From assembly GCF_963678635.1 (NCBI RefSeq), contig NC_087062.1, positions 43,972,395 to 44,036,394 on the forward strand: a stretch of 64,000 bases of DNA, written 5' to 3'. Under the pieces are notes generated by a model that saw only the letters and a program-made list of their open reading frames with translations, ran no database searches and was not told where the DNA came from. The first letter of the stretch is position 1. The number at the start of each line of letters is the position of its first letter. A program made the position numbers and the translations under genes. This DNA comes from Symsagittifera roscoffensis (lineage: Eukaryota; Xenacoelomorpha; Acoela; Convolutidae). This document shows, one piece after another, positions 1 to 12,176 of this stretch.

Positions 1-2577
1 TGAACGAAAAACGCAGAAAACGAAAAAGTGCCATCTGCCGGAATCGAATAGCGGACCTGGAGATTATGCGTCTAACCACCTTTCATCTCAACCAGGTACG
101 CATGAAATCGGTAAACAGTGCCAACCAATGAAACGCATCGAGCAAAAGCTAATAAAAAGATACTGATAGGCATAACCGAACGCACAAATGCACATAACCG
201 AATGCAGCTGTTCAGCCGCCATTTAATTCTCAGTTGGTTGCAGTATAATTCTCAGCTTGCAACGAACAACTATTTGATTGGATGTGCATGTGATCAATTC
301 GGCGTTTCTGAGAAAACAAACAAAAGCCAATTCCGAGCAAATGTTTTGGAGCTGTATTGCAAAAACTACTTCGTTTAAATATAAAATGTTAAAAAAGTTA
401 AAACCTCGATGTTTTTTAACGTTAAAAAACGTTAAAAAACAGTGTTAATTAACATGGTGTTAATTAACAAGCCAACCCTGAATAAAATGCTAAGGCTATG
501 CAGCAAAAGTGAATAATAAAAACACACAAAGTGAGCCAAAACGTTTTACTACCAAAATTTAGCAAAATGGATTAGAAAATGGATCGTAATAAAACACAAT
601 GCTTGCAAGCTCGGTGAATGAAAACAGACGTTGAGTCCACGCTTTGGAAAAAATCAAAAAAAAAAGCAGCCAAACATTATTCTGACAATTAAATTATTCT
701 GACAAAACTCAAATTGTGAAGCATAGCCAACAGATAGTTAGAACTTCAAATTCGATGTTGTAAGGAAAAAAATCTGGCATTAAGACTCTTTGAATTTCAG
801 GAAAAATGCGTTTTTCGCCATTTCCTCTTTTGTAATTGGAGAGCGAATTTTGCCTACCTTTTAGCAAGTGGATTTGAATTGAACTTAAAAAGTGCACATA
901 AAACTAGGGGCATTCATAAAAGCATTAATATTTGTCTGCACTGTCTCTAATTGTTAGAGCATTTAAGACTTTTCCTAAAAAAAAAACTGGCCGGTATCGA
1001 TCCCAGCCTTTAGCAGAACCAAGCATCGACGTAATTTTCACGCTAGACAGGTAAAACTAGAAGCTGTAGTTTTTGATATACTAATGAAGCAAGTCACGTG
1101 TCAGCGGCAAAAAAATAGTACTCAATGCAGTACCCTGGCTAACTGCACGAGTAAATTTATGCAATAAATCACTTCTAAAAAATTCACAATAAATTTCAAA
1201 GCAAAAAATGTTCTTTCAACTTCTTGAACAATTTATGGTAAAACTTGTTTTGATAAAAATAACCCAATTTAAAAAAAGTGGGTCAATAGGTGAACGTTTT
1301 ATATCGATGGAAAATCTGTAAATTTAAATTCACTTTCGGAACTAGAAAGTAAATTTGAATACTTTTCTGAAATAAAAGCAAAAAATCATCCGACCTATAT
1401 AAAAGTCTTCAAGACGTTCATCGACTCTTAAAAAATGTTAACTGAACATTTAAATCCATTTGCTTGCCTCAATTAGGGATGGTTTCTGAGCCGGATTCGT
1501 TCGCTGATTTTCACCACGAGTTGATAGAAAATGAGATTTTGCGCCAATTAATTATGCCAAATCCAAACCCCTTAACTTGACATACAATTTCGCAGGTAAA
1601 ACATTTTTTTAAATTTTGTGCTCAGAACATCAATGATTTCCAAACTGTATAAAACAATTCCGTAAAAAATTGTAGTTAGAAATCAGTTAGAAATCGAAAT
1701 TTGTTCGTTTCTTGTTCGAAATTTTTTCGAGCACAATTTTTTTTCTTCGAAAGTTGGAACAATCAATAAACTTAAAAATTATATTTTGTTGAGTGCATAA
1801 GCAATTCTAATATTGGATCACCTAGTGCAACTAGCTGTTTAAGATAACGCCTCCTATTCGCATATTTTATAGAATATGCTACAGAATATTTCAATAGCAG
1901 CTTTAGTTACATCAGAGTAAATGACTTTTTTTCAATCCCCTCCCACAAAACTGGGATATCCAAATCTTCGGATTAGTGCGATTTGCAAGTGTAGCTTTAT
2001 GAATGAAGAACGAATAGGACGGTATCTACTTCATGATTTATTCAGCACAAGAAATGTCACGCGTTGGTAGGCAGGCAGACAGTTATAAATTATAACTTCA
2101 AAGAAGAATGACCTTCAGGCTACTTTTGTCATCAATTAAGGCACAGGCGCCTAGATTTTCTCCCTCAATGGATAATGAAATCACGGCGGGTCGATCAAGA
2201 GGTTAGACTAATAACAAAGTATGTCACTCCTACGTATTGAGCTTTCAATAAAATTTCCTTTTCCAAGTGAAACAATTAGTGAAGGGTGAACTGCAAAGCA
2301 CACAACTACTCATTCAATTACCATACACAGTATCCTTTTTCAGTTTAAAAACTCTTTGTCAATGATAGAGATTTCCCTTGACTTTTTCTACAACCGAGAG
2401 AGAGGCATAATCATTTGTATTGAGGCTGAAGACTTTAAGACTCAAAAAAATATGCTCTCAATTTTAATTCAATATCAGGCCATCTGATGAAAATACACTG
2501 ATGATTAAGAGTATCAGTCAGGTTTGTTTTTTTTAAAATAACCTCTTAAGTGCTGCTATTTTTCACTTAGCAACACA
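1..2577. other. no gene recognised; AT-rich intergenic or intronic DNA
   Basis: I find no coding segment with codon structure or recognisable protein here; open frames are short and A/T-run driven. Two stretches read on the minus strand resemble degenerate tRNA T-arms (around 33-57 and 990-1015), with a TTCGATT or ATCGAT core, but the five-base T-stem does not pair, so neither is a tRNA gene. A short inverted or direct TTAAC-rich patch lies at about 395-470. If the GPCR gene continues left, this lies inside it. Confidence 0.5.
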
Positions 2578-2579
2578 TG

Positions 2580-2594
2580 TTGTTGTTGTTGTTA
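2580..2594. repeat. (TTG)n microsatellite
   Basis: About five TGT/TTG triplets in a row just before TATAATAAAA. Short simple repeat. Confidence 0.7.
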
Positions 2595-3204
2595 TAATAA
2601 AAGACGTCTGATATTTGTTTTGACCGCCTGTTTCCGGTCAAACGACTCAATGAGTGGTCCCATTCAGGAAATGCGGACGGTGGTAGGAGCAATCAAGGAA
2701 GCGGAACAGGAAAGGGCACTCGATTTGATATAACCGATGTCTATGAATACATAATTGCCTTTTGATGATACTTAAAATATGCAGCTGATTACCAGTTAAC
2801 TAATGCCCCTCCTCCTCCTCCTTTTTAGGTTGAAAAGCCCAGTTGCAAAAAACAGCTTCACATAACAGAATAAAACGTTGCTCTATTAAATCATGTGGAT
2901 CAAAGCATTTTCATCAGTTTAAATTCTGATCGTAGTGCTCTAAATGGTAAATCAATTGTTTCCTATCAATACCTTCGTATCAAAATCAATAAAATTTTCT
3001 TTGAAAAATAACTTAAAAAAATTTCTAAAAATTAAGTTGAAATTACCTTGAAAATTAAGTTAAAAAAATTAAGTTGAAAAAATTCTAAAAAGTTACAGCT
3101 ACAAAAACTTCAAGGTTGTATAGAAAGAAGTTCATAACCGAACGGCAACAGTTTTTGGATCGAAAACTATTTGCACCGAAAGCGAAACTGTTGTCATAAA
3201 AAAC

Positions 3205-4255
3205 TCACACAGAGGCGAAGCTGAGCTTTGCACCAGTTGCGATACAAAATAAGAAAGCCGCTAAGTCATGTGGCTTTCTTATTTTGTCATGAAAAATATG
3301 TCGAAAAAAATAGATCTATCAAAATGAATTATTAAGTCACCTTCACCCTCAAAACACAAACACCCAAAACATTATTTGCCCGTCAAACGAATAAATATGA
3401 GATCAATAAGCCGATTTAAAATAAGCCGAAACCTATTAAGCCGGAAAAAAATTACAAAAAAGCCGGAAAGAATCTCAAAAAATTATGAATAATAAACAGT
3501 TAATTAGTCCTCCTCACCCTCAAAACACACACACACACACATCAAAACTTTTTTGCATCTCATAAGACGCAATATGAGGCACTTAAGCCGATTTATAAAG
3601 GATCGAAACCTATCAAGCAGAACAAGAAGGAAAAGAACAAATAAACAAAAAAACACGAAAAAAAATTGTTGTCATGAAAAACTATAAATTCTATGAAAAA
3701 TTTGAACATTTTGAGCAATCCAGAGCGGAGCAAAAAAATACGTTTTCCCTAAAACCTCAAAAAACCAGGTCACTAAGCCCATACAAAACAAGATAAAATA
3801 ATTTCAGCAGAAAAAGTTATAAACAAACAACAGTTAAAAACAAACAAATAGTACGAAGTCAAGGATGGTACAATTAAAAATGCAGAAAAAAATCAAAATT
3901 TAAAAAGCAACTAAATAGAACTTGCGTACAGTGAAAAACATAACTCTAGGATGTGGCAAAAAGCCGACAAAACATAAGCAGACAAAAAATACGCCGACAT
4001 TTTTTTTGAAACGGAATATTTCCCGTTTGAAAAAGAAAAACAGGCCCTGTCAGATTCCAACCCAAGACATTTGCCGTCCCAAGCGTATCCGCTACTTCCA
4101 CACCAATTGTGCCGGAGACGCAAAAAATATGAATTAATTATGAACTGAGCCTAAATTTACCATTACTAACTTTGACCATTCTGTGAACAGAATTATTTAC
4201 GGAAAAAAAGTCTAGTACCCGATTGCAATTCCTTGCAAAGGGTAATAAGTTTAGA
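3205..4255 (+). repeat. family A composite repeat (in duplication copy 1)
   Basis: Family A is my label for a recurring non-coding block with an ordered set of parts. First comes an opening ACAGAGGCGAAGCTGAGC followed by TTGCGATACAAAA. Next is a TAGATCTATCAAAATGAAT word. Then come subrepeats about 150-190 bases long, each with CCTCACCCTCAAAACACAC and AAGCCGAT...CGAAACCTATTAAGCC (here about three, anchored near 3408, 3580 and 3770). After these is a tRNA-T-arm-like word near 4045. It closes with TATTTACGG...AAGTCTAGTACCC before a hairpin-like TTGCAA...GGGTAATAA. The same order recurs at 31.26 and 48.45 kb. It encodes no protein. It could be a non-autonomous transposon or a dispersed satellite. 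Confidence 0.7.
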
Positions 4256-4411
4256 AATCCTTTGACGACCATTCCAAACTAAACACATAATCGCATGCTA
4301 ATATATTTGCCCTCGAAATTATGCACTATAAGTTGAATGAGCCGATACCATATAAACTGAAATTGTTTAAATATTTAAAGAAACGAAAAATAAATGAGAA
4401 TATATTGAACC

Positions 4412-4826
4412 CAGGGGCGGATTTAGGGGGGACGGGGGCGGACGCCCCCCCCCCCTCAGGGATTCGAACCCCTGCCAACCCAAAGGGTCCCCCCTTTGGT
4501 ACTTTTTAAGAAATCCAATTTTGGCCGATCGACCCTAAAATTTTTCTAAAGGCGCCTTTGGCGCCAATATATACTAATTTTGAGGGGGAGCGCGCGCAAA
4601 AAAAAACGCGTTTTTTTGTCAAAATTTTCCAAAAAGTGCCCAAAAACGGCTTTTTTTGTCCTGTTTTTTCAAAAAATTCCCTGCGGCGCAGAAAATTTGG
4701 CCAAAACAGGGTCTTTTTACCGCTTTGGCAGAGCTCGGAAAATCAATCTGATCGACCTGAAAAAAAAATTGGTAAAAATTTTTGAAAATCCGCCCCCCCC
4801 TCGAGAAAATCCTAGATCCGCCCCTG
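4412..4826 (+). mobile_element. hAT-type non-autonomous element (MITE), complete
   Basis: A 415-bp element with terminal inverted repeats CAGGGGCGGATTTAGG and (from the other end) CAGGGGCGGATCTAGG, 15 of 16 matching. It is flanked by an 8-bp direct repeat ATTGAACC (4404-4411 and 4827-4834). An 8-bp target duplication and CAGGG ends fit the hAT superfamily. The inside holds poly-C tracts near each end, the words AAAGGCGCCTTTGGCGCC and GGGGGAGCGCGCGC, and no transposase, so it must be moved in trans. Open frames across it are not genes. Confidence 0.9.
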
Positions 4827-5626
4827 ATTGAACCCGAAAAAAATGAGAATTTTTTGAAAAAATAACTACAACCTGAAACAGGCTTTACCTAATTACTACT
4901 TAAATTATTGTAGTTGAATTCGAATTTCCACCAATTGAGCATATCAGAAGATGAAGGAGTCCAGAAGATGAAATGAATCCTATGAACAAAGTTATTTACG
5001 GGAAAAAAGTCTAGCACATGAGTGCAAAACCCTTCTGCTTATCTCTCGGGTAATTAATATTATAATTACATTTTTAATATTAAAATCCATTTTTCATCGT
5101 ATGCGATGTGAATGTGATTATAGAAACACTTTCTAGGTGGCGAGTAAACTAGTTCAAAATTTGAAACTAAGCCTGATTGCCTTTTGATGATACTTAAAAT
5201 ATGCAGCTGATTACCAGTTAACTAATGCCCCTCCTCCTCCTCCTTTTTAGGTTGAAAAGCCCAGTTGCAAAAAACAGCTTCACATAACAGAATAAAACGT
5301 TGCTCTATTAAATCATGTGGATCAAAGCATTTTCATCAGTTTAAATTCTGATCGTAGTGCTCTAAATGGTAAATCAATTGTTTCCTATCAATACCTTCGT
5401 ATCAAAATCAATAAAATTTTCTTTGAAAAATAACTTAAAAAAATTTCTAAAAATTAAGTTGAAATTACCTTGAAAATTAAGTTAAAAAAATTAAGTTGAA
5501 AAAATTCTAAAAAGTTACAGCTACAAAAACTTCAAGGTTGTATAGAAAGAAGTTCATAACCGAACGGCAACAGTTTTTGGATCGAAAACTATTTGCACCG
5601 AAAGCGAAACTGTTGTCATAAAAAAC

Positions 5627-6675
5627 TCACACAGAGGCGAAGCTGAGCTTTGCACCAGTTGCGATACAAAATAAGAAAGCCGCTAAGTCATGTGGCTTTC
5701 TTATTTTGTCATGAAAAATATGTCGAAAAAAATAGATCTATCAAAATGAATTATTAAGTCACCTTCACCCTCAAAACACAAACACCCAAAACATTATTTG
5801 CCCGTCAAACGAATAAATATGAGATCAATAAGCCGATTTAAAATAAGCCGAAACCTATTAAGCCGGAAAAAAATTACAAAAAAGCCGGAAAGAATCTCAA
5901 AAAATTATGAATAATAAACAGTTAATTAGTCCTCCTCACCCTCAAAACACACACACACACATCAAAACTTTTTTGCATCTCATAAGACGCAATATGAGGC
6001 ACTTAAGCCGATTTATAAAGGATCGAAACCTATCAAGCAGAACAAGAAGGAAAAGAACAAATAAACAAAAAAACACGAAAAAAAATTGTTGTCATGAAAA
6101 ACTATAAATTCTATGAAAAATTTGAACATTTTGAGCAATCCAGAGCGGAGCAAAAAAATACGTTTTCCCTAAAACCTCAAAAAACCAGGTCACTAAGCCC
6201 ATACAAAACAAGATAAAATAATTTCAGCAGAAAAAGTTATAAACAAACAACAGTTAAAAACAAACAAATAGTACGAAGTCAAGGATGGTACAATTAAAAA
6301 TGCAGAAAAAAATCAAAATTTAAAAAGCAACTAAATAGAACTTGCGTACAGTGAAAAACATAACTCTAGGATGTGGCAAAAAGCCGACAAAACATAAGCA
6401 GACAAAAAATACGCCGACATTTTTTTTGAAACGGAATATTTCCCGTTTGAAAAAGAAAAACAGGCCCTGTCAGATTCCAACCCAAGACATTTGCCGTCCC
6501 AAGCGTATCCGCTACTTCCACACCAATTGTGCCGGAGACGCAAAAAATATGAATTAATTATGAACTGAGCCTAAATTTACCATTACTAACTTTGACCATT
6601 CTGTGAACAGAATTATTTACGGAAAAAAAGTCTAGTACCCGATTGCAATTCCTTGCAAAGGGTAATAAGTTTAGA
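5627..6675 (+). repeat. family A composite repeat (in duplication copy 2)
   Basis: Duplicate of the family A block of copy 1, differing by a two-base change in an (AC)n tract. Confidence 0.7.
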
Positions 6676-6831
6676 AATCCTTTGACGACCATTCCAAACT
6701 AAACACATAATCGCATGCTAATATATTTGCCCTCGAAATTATGCACTATAAGTTGAATGAGCCGATACCATATAAACTGAAATTGTTTAAATATTTAAAG
6801 AAACGAAAAATAAATGAGAATATATTGAACC

Positions 6832-7248
6832 CAGGGGCGGATTTAGGGGGGACGGGGGCGGACGCCCCCCCCCCCCCTCAGGGATTCGAACCCCTGCCAA
6901 CCCAAAGGGTCCCCCCTTTGGTACTTTTTAAGAAATCCAATTTTGGCCGATCGACCCTAAAATTTTTCTAAAGGCGCCTTTGGCGCCAATATATACTAAT
7001 TTTGAGGGGGAGCGCGCGCAAAAAAAAACGCGTTTTTTTGTCAAAATTTTCCAAAAAGTGCCCAAAAACGGCTTTTTTTGTCCTGTTTTTTCAAAAAATT
7101 CCCTGCGGCGCAGAAAATTTGGCCAAAACAGGGTCTTTTTACCGCTTTGGCAGAGCTCGGAAAATCAATCTGATCGACCTGAAAAAAAAATTGGTAAAAA
7201 TTTTTGAAAATCCGCCCCCCCCTCGAGAAAATCCTAGATCCGCCCCTG
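6832..7248 (+). mobile_element. hAT-type MITE, copy in the second duplication unit
   Basis: Same element as in the first duplication unit, two bases longer in a poly-C run, with the same ATTGAACC target duplication. It got here by segmental duplication rather than by a separate insertion, because the flanks are identical. Confidence 0.9.
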
Positions 7249-7597
7249 ATTGAACCCGAAAAAAATGAGAATTTTTTGAAAAAATAACTACAACCTGAAA
7301 CAGGCTTTACCTAATTACTACTTAAATTATTGTAGTTGAATTCGAATTTCCACCAATTGAGCATATCAGAAGATGAAGGAGTCCAGAAGATGAAATGAAT
7401 CCTATGAACAAAGTTATTTACGGGAAAAAAGTCTAGCACATGAGTGCAAAACCCTTCTGCTTATCTCTCGGGTAATTAATATTATAATTACATTTTTAAT
7501 ATTAAAATCCATTTTTCATCGTATGCGATGTGAATGTGATTATAGAAACACTTTCTAGGTGGCGAGTAAACTAGTTCAAAATTTGAAACTAAGCCTG

Positions 7598-8747
7598 ATA
7601 GCACCGATCTACAGTGATGGCAATATATTTTATTCTAAATCAAACATTATTAGCGTCAGTACGCTAGTGTGATAATTGTAGACATTTTCCCGTCAGGTGA
7701 TCGATTATTGCATCTTCAAATTATCGTTATCAGAATGTGATTAACTGATTATTTCACATAGTTCTGAAGTAAACGTTATCCAAAAACACCACTTGCTACT
7801 TTTAAAATTTTTTCGTTCTCATTCGCATTATCGTGACATTATCGGATTTCCCCAAACCTAGTGATTAAAAACTCAAATCCATAGTCAATTAAATGTCAGA
7901 TATAAAAATGGCAAGTACTCTTAAGCCGAGATAACATCATGAGAGCAAACCAATGTAGATTATCATCCAGTTTTTCACACTTCAACTGTTGATTTTAAAT
8001 CTTTAGAAACCGTTGAGTTTTTTAAAGATTAAGCATTTAGAGACGAAACAATGTTATCATATCAGTTGGATAGGTGCATTTACTTGTGATAATTGCTCAA
8101 TGCAAGCGCCTCTTTCAAAAAGTCTTCCATTCATACGCAGAAGCTAAGAATTTGCCAATGACGGTATTACCTCATTTTTTTAAGACGTAAGGGCTTCTTG
8201 GCACCCCGACCAGCAAAATTTTTCTACCATAATTTTTGTTCTTAATGTCAGGTTGCTATCAAAAATTAGACACACTGACTAATTAGGCGATTCCAAGCTT
8301 AATTTGTAAGCATAATTAACCATGTAAAACCACTCGTTACATCATAAATTTGAAGCTCGTGCGAGGTGGTGTGGGGTGGGGGGTTGTAAAGAACTGGACT
8401 CTTTCATTCAAATCATTTACAAAATAAATAGGGAGGACTTAATAAATTTAGGAAAAACCAAGCTCCAAATTTGAATTTAACTATGACATTTTAAAAAAAA
8501 TCTCCCGCGCTTTTGTTCAAGCACCAAAATTCAACATGCAAAAAATTTGCCCAAAAATAATTTGAACTAATTTTTTAAACATTAAACAATGAATTAAGTA
8601 AAACCAAATGAAGTATAAAATCAAGTATAACGCAAAACTAAATTATGTATAACTCTATTAAGTATGACTTTTAAATTGATGATTTTTAAGCGCATGATTT
8701 TAAAAGTATGATATTTTTAAAGCACAAGCAATAAAGAGGCTACTAAC
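7598..8747. other. no gene recognised; AT-rich sequence past the TM4 exon
   Basis: Sequence downstream (in gene direction) of the GPCR TM4 exon. There is a short G-rich tract near 8366-8386 (GGTGTGGGGTGGGGGG). I see no further receptor exon; a TM5-bearing exon should start with one base completing a CA-split codon, and none with a GPCR-like translation is visible. Confidence 0.5.
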
Positions 8748-8902
8748 TGGTCGGCTCTCGGAGTGCATTTGTTGAGCGAGAGTGTCTCGTAGAAACAGAG
8801 GGTGAGGGAGTCGAACACCAGCACATAGAGTCCCGGGACCACCCACGACATCCAAAGATACTGCCTCATGTGCAATATGCTCAGATTGGCATACTCGAAC
8901 GG
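8748..8902 (-). CDS. GPCR (rhodopsin class), exon for ICL2-TM4-ECL2
   Basis: Internal exon of a seven-transmembrane receptor, 155 bp, read on the minus strand. The acceptor is a pyrimidine-rich tract ending TTCTCTGTTTAG at 8903; the donor is CCA|GTTAGT at 8747. It opens with Pro in phase 0. Joined to the TM3 exon this gives D-T-F-W-L-I-K-K-P-F-E-Y, matching the class A pattern DRYxxIxxPxxY. A Trp 27 residues after that Asp fits W4.50 (motif MSWVVPG). A hydrophobic stretch then leads to LNKC, whose Cys is the expected ECL2 partner of the TM3 Cys. It encodes 51 residues plus two bases, so the next exon must supply one base. No exon with TM5-TM7 is in the window. Ligand and subfamily are unknown. 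An overlapping open frame that starts with Met is only a shadow. Confidence 0.82.
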
Positions 8903-10651
8903 CTAAACAGAGAAGACACAATCACCAATCAGAAATAAACTACATCTAAATTAACAGTAAACCATTAATTGATGCCGGTTCTAAGGAATCTGGAGTTCTG
9001 AATCGGCAGAACCGATGATGTCAATTTATTCTATTCATCGATTGACATGATACTATTGCAATATCTGGTGCTTCGGATACTAACAGAAAACTATCGATTT
9101 TTTTTATTTATATTAATCATCGTTACTGTACCGAAATTGTTTAAAACACTACACAAATCAATGCCATCGCCACCAATCGCATTGAAACAAAATACTGAAG
9201 AAAAACTGTAATTGTTTTTCGGACTAAGTTCTTGGAGAAGAAACCTAGTATGTCCCTTTCAACCTTTTTAAGACATATATCCCTTAGTTAAACTCCTCGG
9301 GAACATAACGCCACTTTTGGGTCAGTTCTCAGTATCATAACAATGCCCCCAAGATGAAGCCATAAAACTACAAAACATCAAAAATGAACAAATGTAGTTG
9401 CAAAACATAAAACAGTTACTAAAATAGCTAAAAAGGAATAATTGAAAAGGGCAAAATGAATCGGAGAAAATATTTGCATTAGTCTATAAAGCTATCAAAT
9501 TTAGGAACTCAATTAGGAAGCGTAATCAAAACAAAACATTCTATTTTTATTTATCATAAAATGTCACAACACATGGTGTCATACCAGCATTTATTACTGT
9601 TAAATCGATAACAAATTTCATTAAAACCAAACACTAAGGCACAAAACATCAGCGTACCTTTTAGACAGCCCAATAATTACTAGCAAATAAATTGATAGAT
9701 TTTCCTTGGAAAGACAGTCCCTGAGACCATTCTGTGACACTTTCTTTTATTTGTTTCTCAGTGTGAGGAGCTACTTAAAGTAAATTGAGGATGCTTCTTT
9801 ATAAAAACTAATCAACCTGCCTCAAAAAGGTCTATATAAGCGCAAATTACTTATATCACTAAAAATTGGCCAATATTTCTGTTTTTCAGGGTCCGTATAC
9901 ATTTTATGACAACATCAACCAGAAGTGAAATAACTCGCTTCAGCAACTAAAATTAAAAAAATCGAATATGAAATCATTGACATAGTTGCAGAAAGTTGCG
10001 AATTCATATCTTCAAAGTCAGCCACTATTTCTTAAAGTCATATGTAAACTGGGAGCAACGAGATTTTGTTCAACGACAGGATTTCGCACATGAAAAAATT
10101 GACATATTTTATCCTATTTTGATATACCATCAGATTACGTCCCATTTCTTTAACTAATTACCGCTTTTTAAGATCTGATGCTTGTTGCGGGCTTACCAGT
10201 TGAAGATATATTTTAAATAGCAGCTGTTTTTTGTGTCGCAAATGATGGCAAACTTCGCTTCAAGTGTTTCAAATATATTATACTGCTGATGCTTTTGGTC
10301 ATGTAATTTGACATGTGGGTACCCATTAGTTTGTATTTCGCCTGTGTTAAGACTTCAGATGTATTAATACGCGACTACAAAACAGGCTGATGTTTTGTTC
10401 AATTTGAGCACAACTGAGCAATCAATGACGACTTTGTTTGTCTATCTTACCACCATGGCCTTGGTCAACCTCAAAAAAATTCTTTATTCAGAAAAAATTG
10501 AACAATTACAAATTTTTACCATCTCCAAGCTGATCAAAACTAATTATATTAACAATACAAAAAACATCAAATCCGAATATGATGATAACTTCTATAACCG
10601 TTTCTTTGATTCAAATCAAGACTTTTCACACGCGATAACAACACCAAACAA
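8903..10651. other. intron sequence, no gene recognised
   Basis: Part of the 25.5-kb GPCR intron. A 96-codon open frame at 10395-10685 is Asn/Lys/Ile-rich, runs into a family B repeat and matches nothing I know. Apart from one dispersed repeat at 9439-9601 I see no structure. Confidence 0.5.
9439..9601 (+). repeat. dispersed repeat family E, copy 1
   Basis: About 160 bases beginning AATTGAAAAGGGCAAAATGA and ending CATACCAGCATTTATTACT. A diverged copy in the same orientation lies at 55298-55460. No terminal repeats or coding content are seen; the family is unidentified. Confidence 0.7.
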
Positions 10652-11170
10652 AAACAAGACTGCTAGTATCAGGGCAAAGCTCTGAAGTTTCCGAATACCT
10701 TTAAAGGTCTATGGAGCAGTAATAACATGAAAATCTTGAGTGTAAAACAATGAAACGAATTTTTTAATTTGAGATTTTTTTGTGAAAATCATCCCCCACA
10801 CGCAATATAAAGTACGAAGTGATAGATATAGCTCCTAGTAACAAATCAATTACGACCAAAAAATTTTTTCAACCAATTTGGATCAATTTCTGGACGTATT
10901 AAATCTCCGCTTACGCGTTAATAGAGCGGCGAAATATATCGCGCGTTAATTGTCCCAAATTGTCCAAAATGGCAATCTTTAAACCCCCATAACGTTTACA
11001 AAAAACGACCACAGGTGACAATATCTTTTCAAATTTAAGCTCAAGACAACACTACCGTTTGAATGATAAAAAAAATCCGTCAGAAAAAGCTGGTTAACAA
11101 GTCTGGAGAAAAACCACCCGAGCACAAATATTCCGTTACTTTTTTTTTTTTTTTACAAAAGTTGGAACAA
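10652..11170 (+). repeat. family B element with palindromic left end
   Basis: Begins AAACAAGACTGCTAGTATCA, then a hairpin GGGC-AAA-GCTC, then GTTTCCGA. The interior carries the words CTCCGCTTACGCGTTAATAG, ATATATCGCGCGTTAATTG and TTTAAACCCCCATAACG. It ends ATTCCGTTACTTT...GTTGGAACA. The same left end, interior and right end occur at 53417-53940, so this is a discrete mobile or dispersed unit of about 0.5 kb. The right terminus (AGTCGGAACA in the better copy) is the inverse of TGTTCCGACT just inside the left hairpin. No protein is encoded. Confidence 0.72.
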
Positions 11171-12176
11171 TAAGCGTCTATTTTCTAATGATCGCAGTTT
11201 TGTAAATGCGCCGTTTGGGGTCGCGGCTCATCTGATTGTCGTCTCATTTGCTATGCTCAACTTAACCAATTTACACAAAATGTATCCCACAATTGACACA
11301 GAATTTCATCGCTGCAGATTTGGTTCTATTAAAAAAATATCTCCCATATACTTATTCTATTTCATTTTAGCAATTGAATAAGGGAGCATATGGGAACTGT
11401 TGAATCACAAAAACGTGAAGCTGGACACTTTTGCCACTCAGAAAAGCAAAGCAGCAATACAAATTTTTAACGCAGAGGCGAAGCTGCAACTTCCCAAACA
11501 CGAGCGAGAAAGCGGCAAATATTCACATGAACAAAAGCTTTAAAATGCACAAAAACTCAAATTTTGCATGTAATAATTTGGAATGTAATTAACTAGGGGC
11601 CACTACAACAACTATGCATCTATTAAATTATGAATTAAGCCTTTTGAAAATCTCACGAAATATACTGAGGTAGAAAATTTCTGAAATGGGTATAAAATAA
11701 ATAGCTTTTCTGGTGCAATTGATGAATTTAAGAAGCACATGTTATTATAACTGCTAATGCAGTCTACTAATTCAATAGTGTCACTAAAAGTAATGCTTAA
11801 AATTGCGATTTGAGTTAGTAACAAAATAGCATAGTACTATCACACTGCGCTACGCTCGTGTAATTAGATCCAATATATCATAAAAATTAGCAATATCTGT
11901 TTCAAAAATTAATCCATGATCAACAAACGCTTTCACGGCAAAAACGCTGGCATCAATTACTAGGCAGAAACAAGACTGCTCGTAAATCAGGGCAAAATTG
12001 TGAATGGTCGACTGCCCCTTGCCTGGTTTCGAATAGTTTTTGGTAAATCAAATTTTAAAATATCAAGCCTATATCAATAATCAAGAACTAAATTTTGATA
12101 GGTAAATGGGATTTAAATGGGCAATTGCGTTTGCCTGATATCCATTTGGAACAATTATGAAAGCGCGACAATTAAG
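11171..12176. other. intron sequence with repeat fragments
   Basis: No gene seen. An isolated family A opening word (GCAGAGGCGAAGCTGCAACT) lies at about 11462. A family B left end begins at 11968. Confidence 0.5.
11968..12062 (+). repeat. family B left end, partial copy
   Basis: Carries AACAAGACTGCTCGTAAATC and AGGGCAAAATTGTGAATGGT, followed by CGACTGCCCCTTGCCTGGTT, matching the left end and first interior part seen at 26062. The right part of the family is not present here. Confidence 0.6.

Larger units (their letters stand above)
2754..5175. repeat. 2.42-kb tandem duplication, copy 1
   Basis: This segment begins ATTGCCTTTTGATGATAC and is followed directly by a second copy beginning with the same words at 5176. 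The two copies look identical except for length changes in simple tracts: an (AC)n run near 3525 and a poly-C run near 4445. Each copy carries one family A element and one complete hAT-type MITE with its own target duplication, so the MITE was present before the duplication. Near identity means a recent event, or an assembly artefact such as two haplotypes joined end to end. Confidence 0.92.
5176..7597. repeat. 2.42-kb tandem duplication, copy 2
   Basis: Second copy of the preceding segment, offset by 2,420-2,422 bases. It ends with GAAACTAAGCCTGAT and then diverges into unique sequence (AGCACCGATC), whereas copy 1 runs after the same words straight into copy 2. This gives a clean head-to-tail junction with only ATTGCC/GAT-type microhomology. 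Confidence 0.92.

Noticed and set aside
1-110. Possible tRNA gene on the minus strand
   Set aside because: The T-stem bases do not pair and no acceptor stem can be formed.
3911-4137. 70-71-codon frames on both strands, repeated at 6.3 kb
   Set aside because: Both lie in family A repeat sequence, overlap each other and have low-complexity composition.
4558-4831. Overlapping 75- and 83-codon frames repeated near 7.0 kb
   Set aside because: They lie wholly inside the MITE core and its poly-C tract; duplicated because the DNA is duplicated, not because of a gene.
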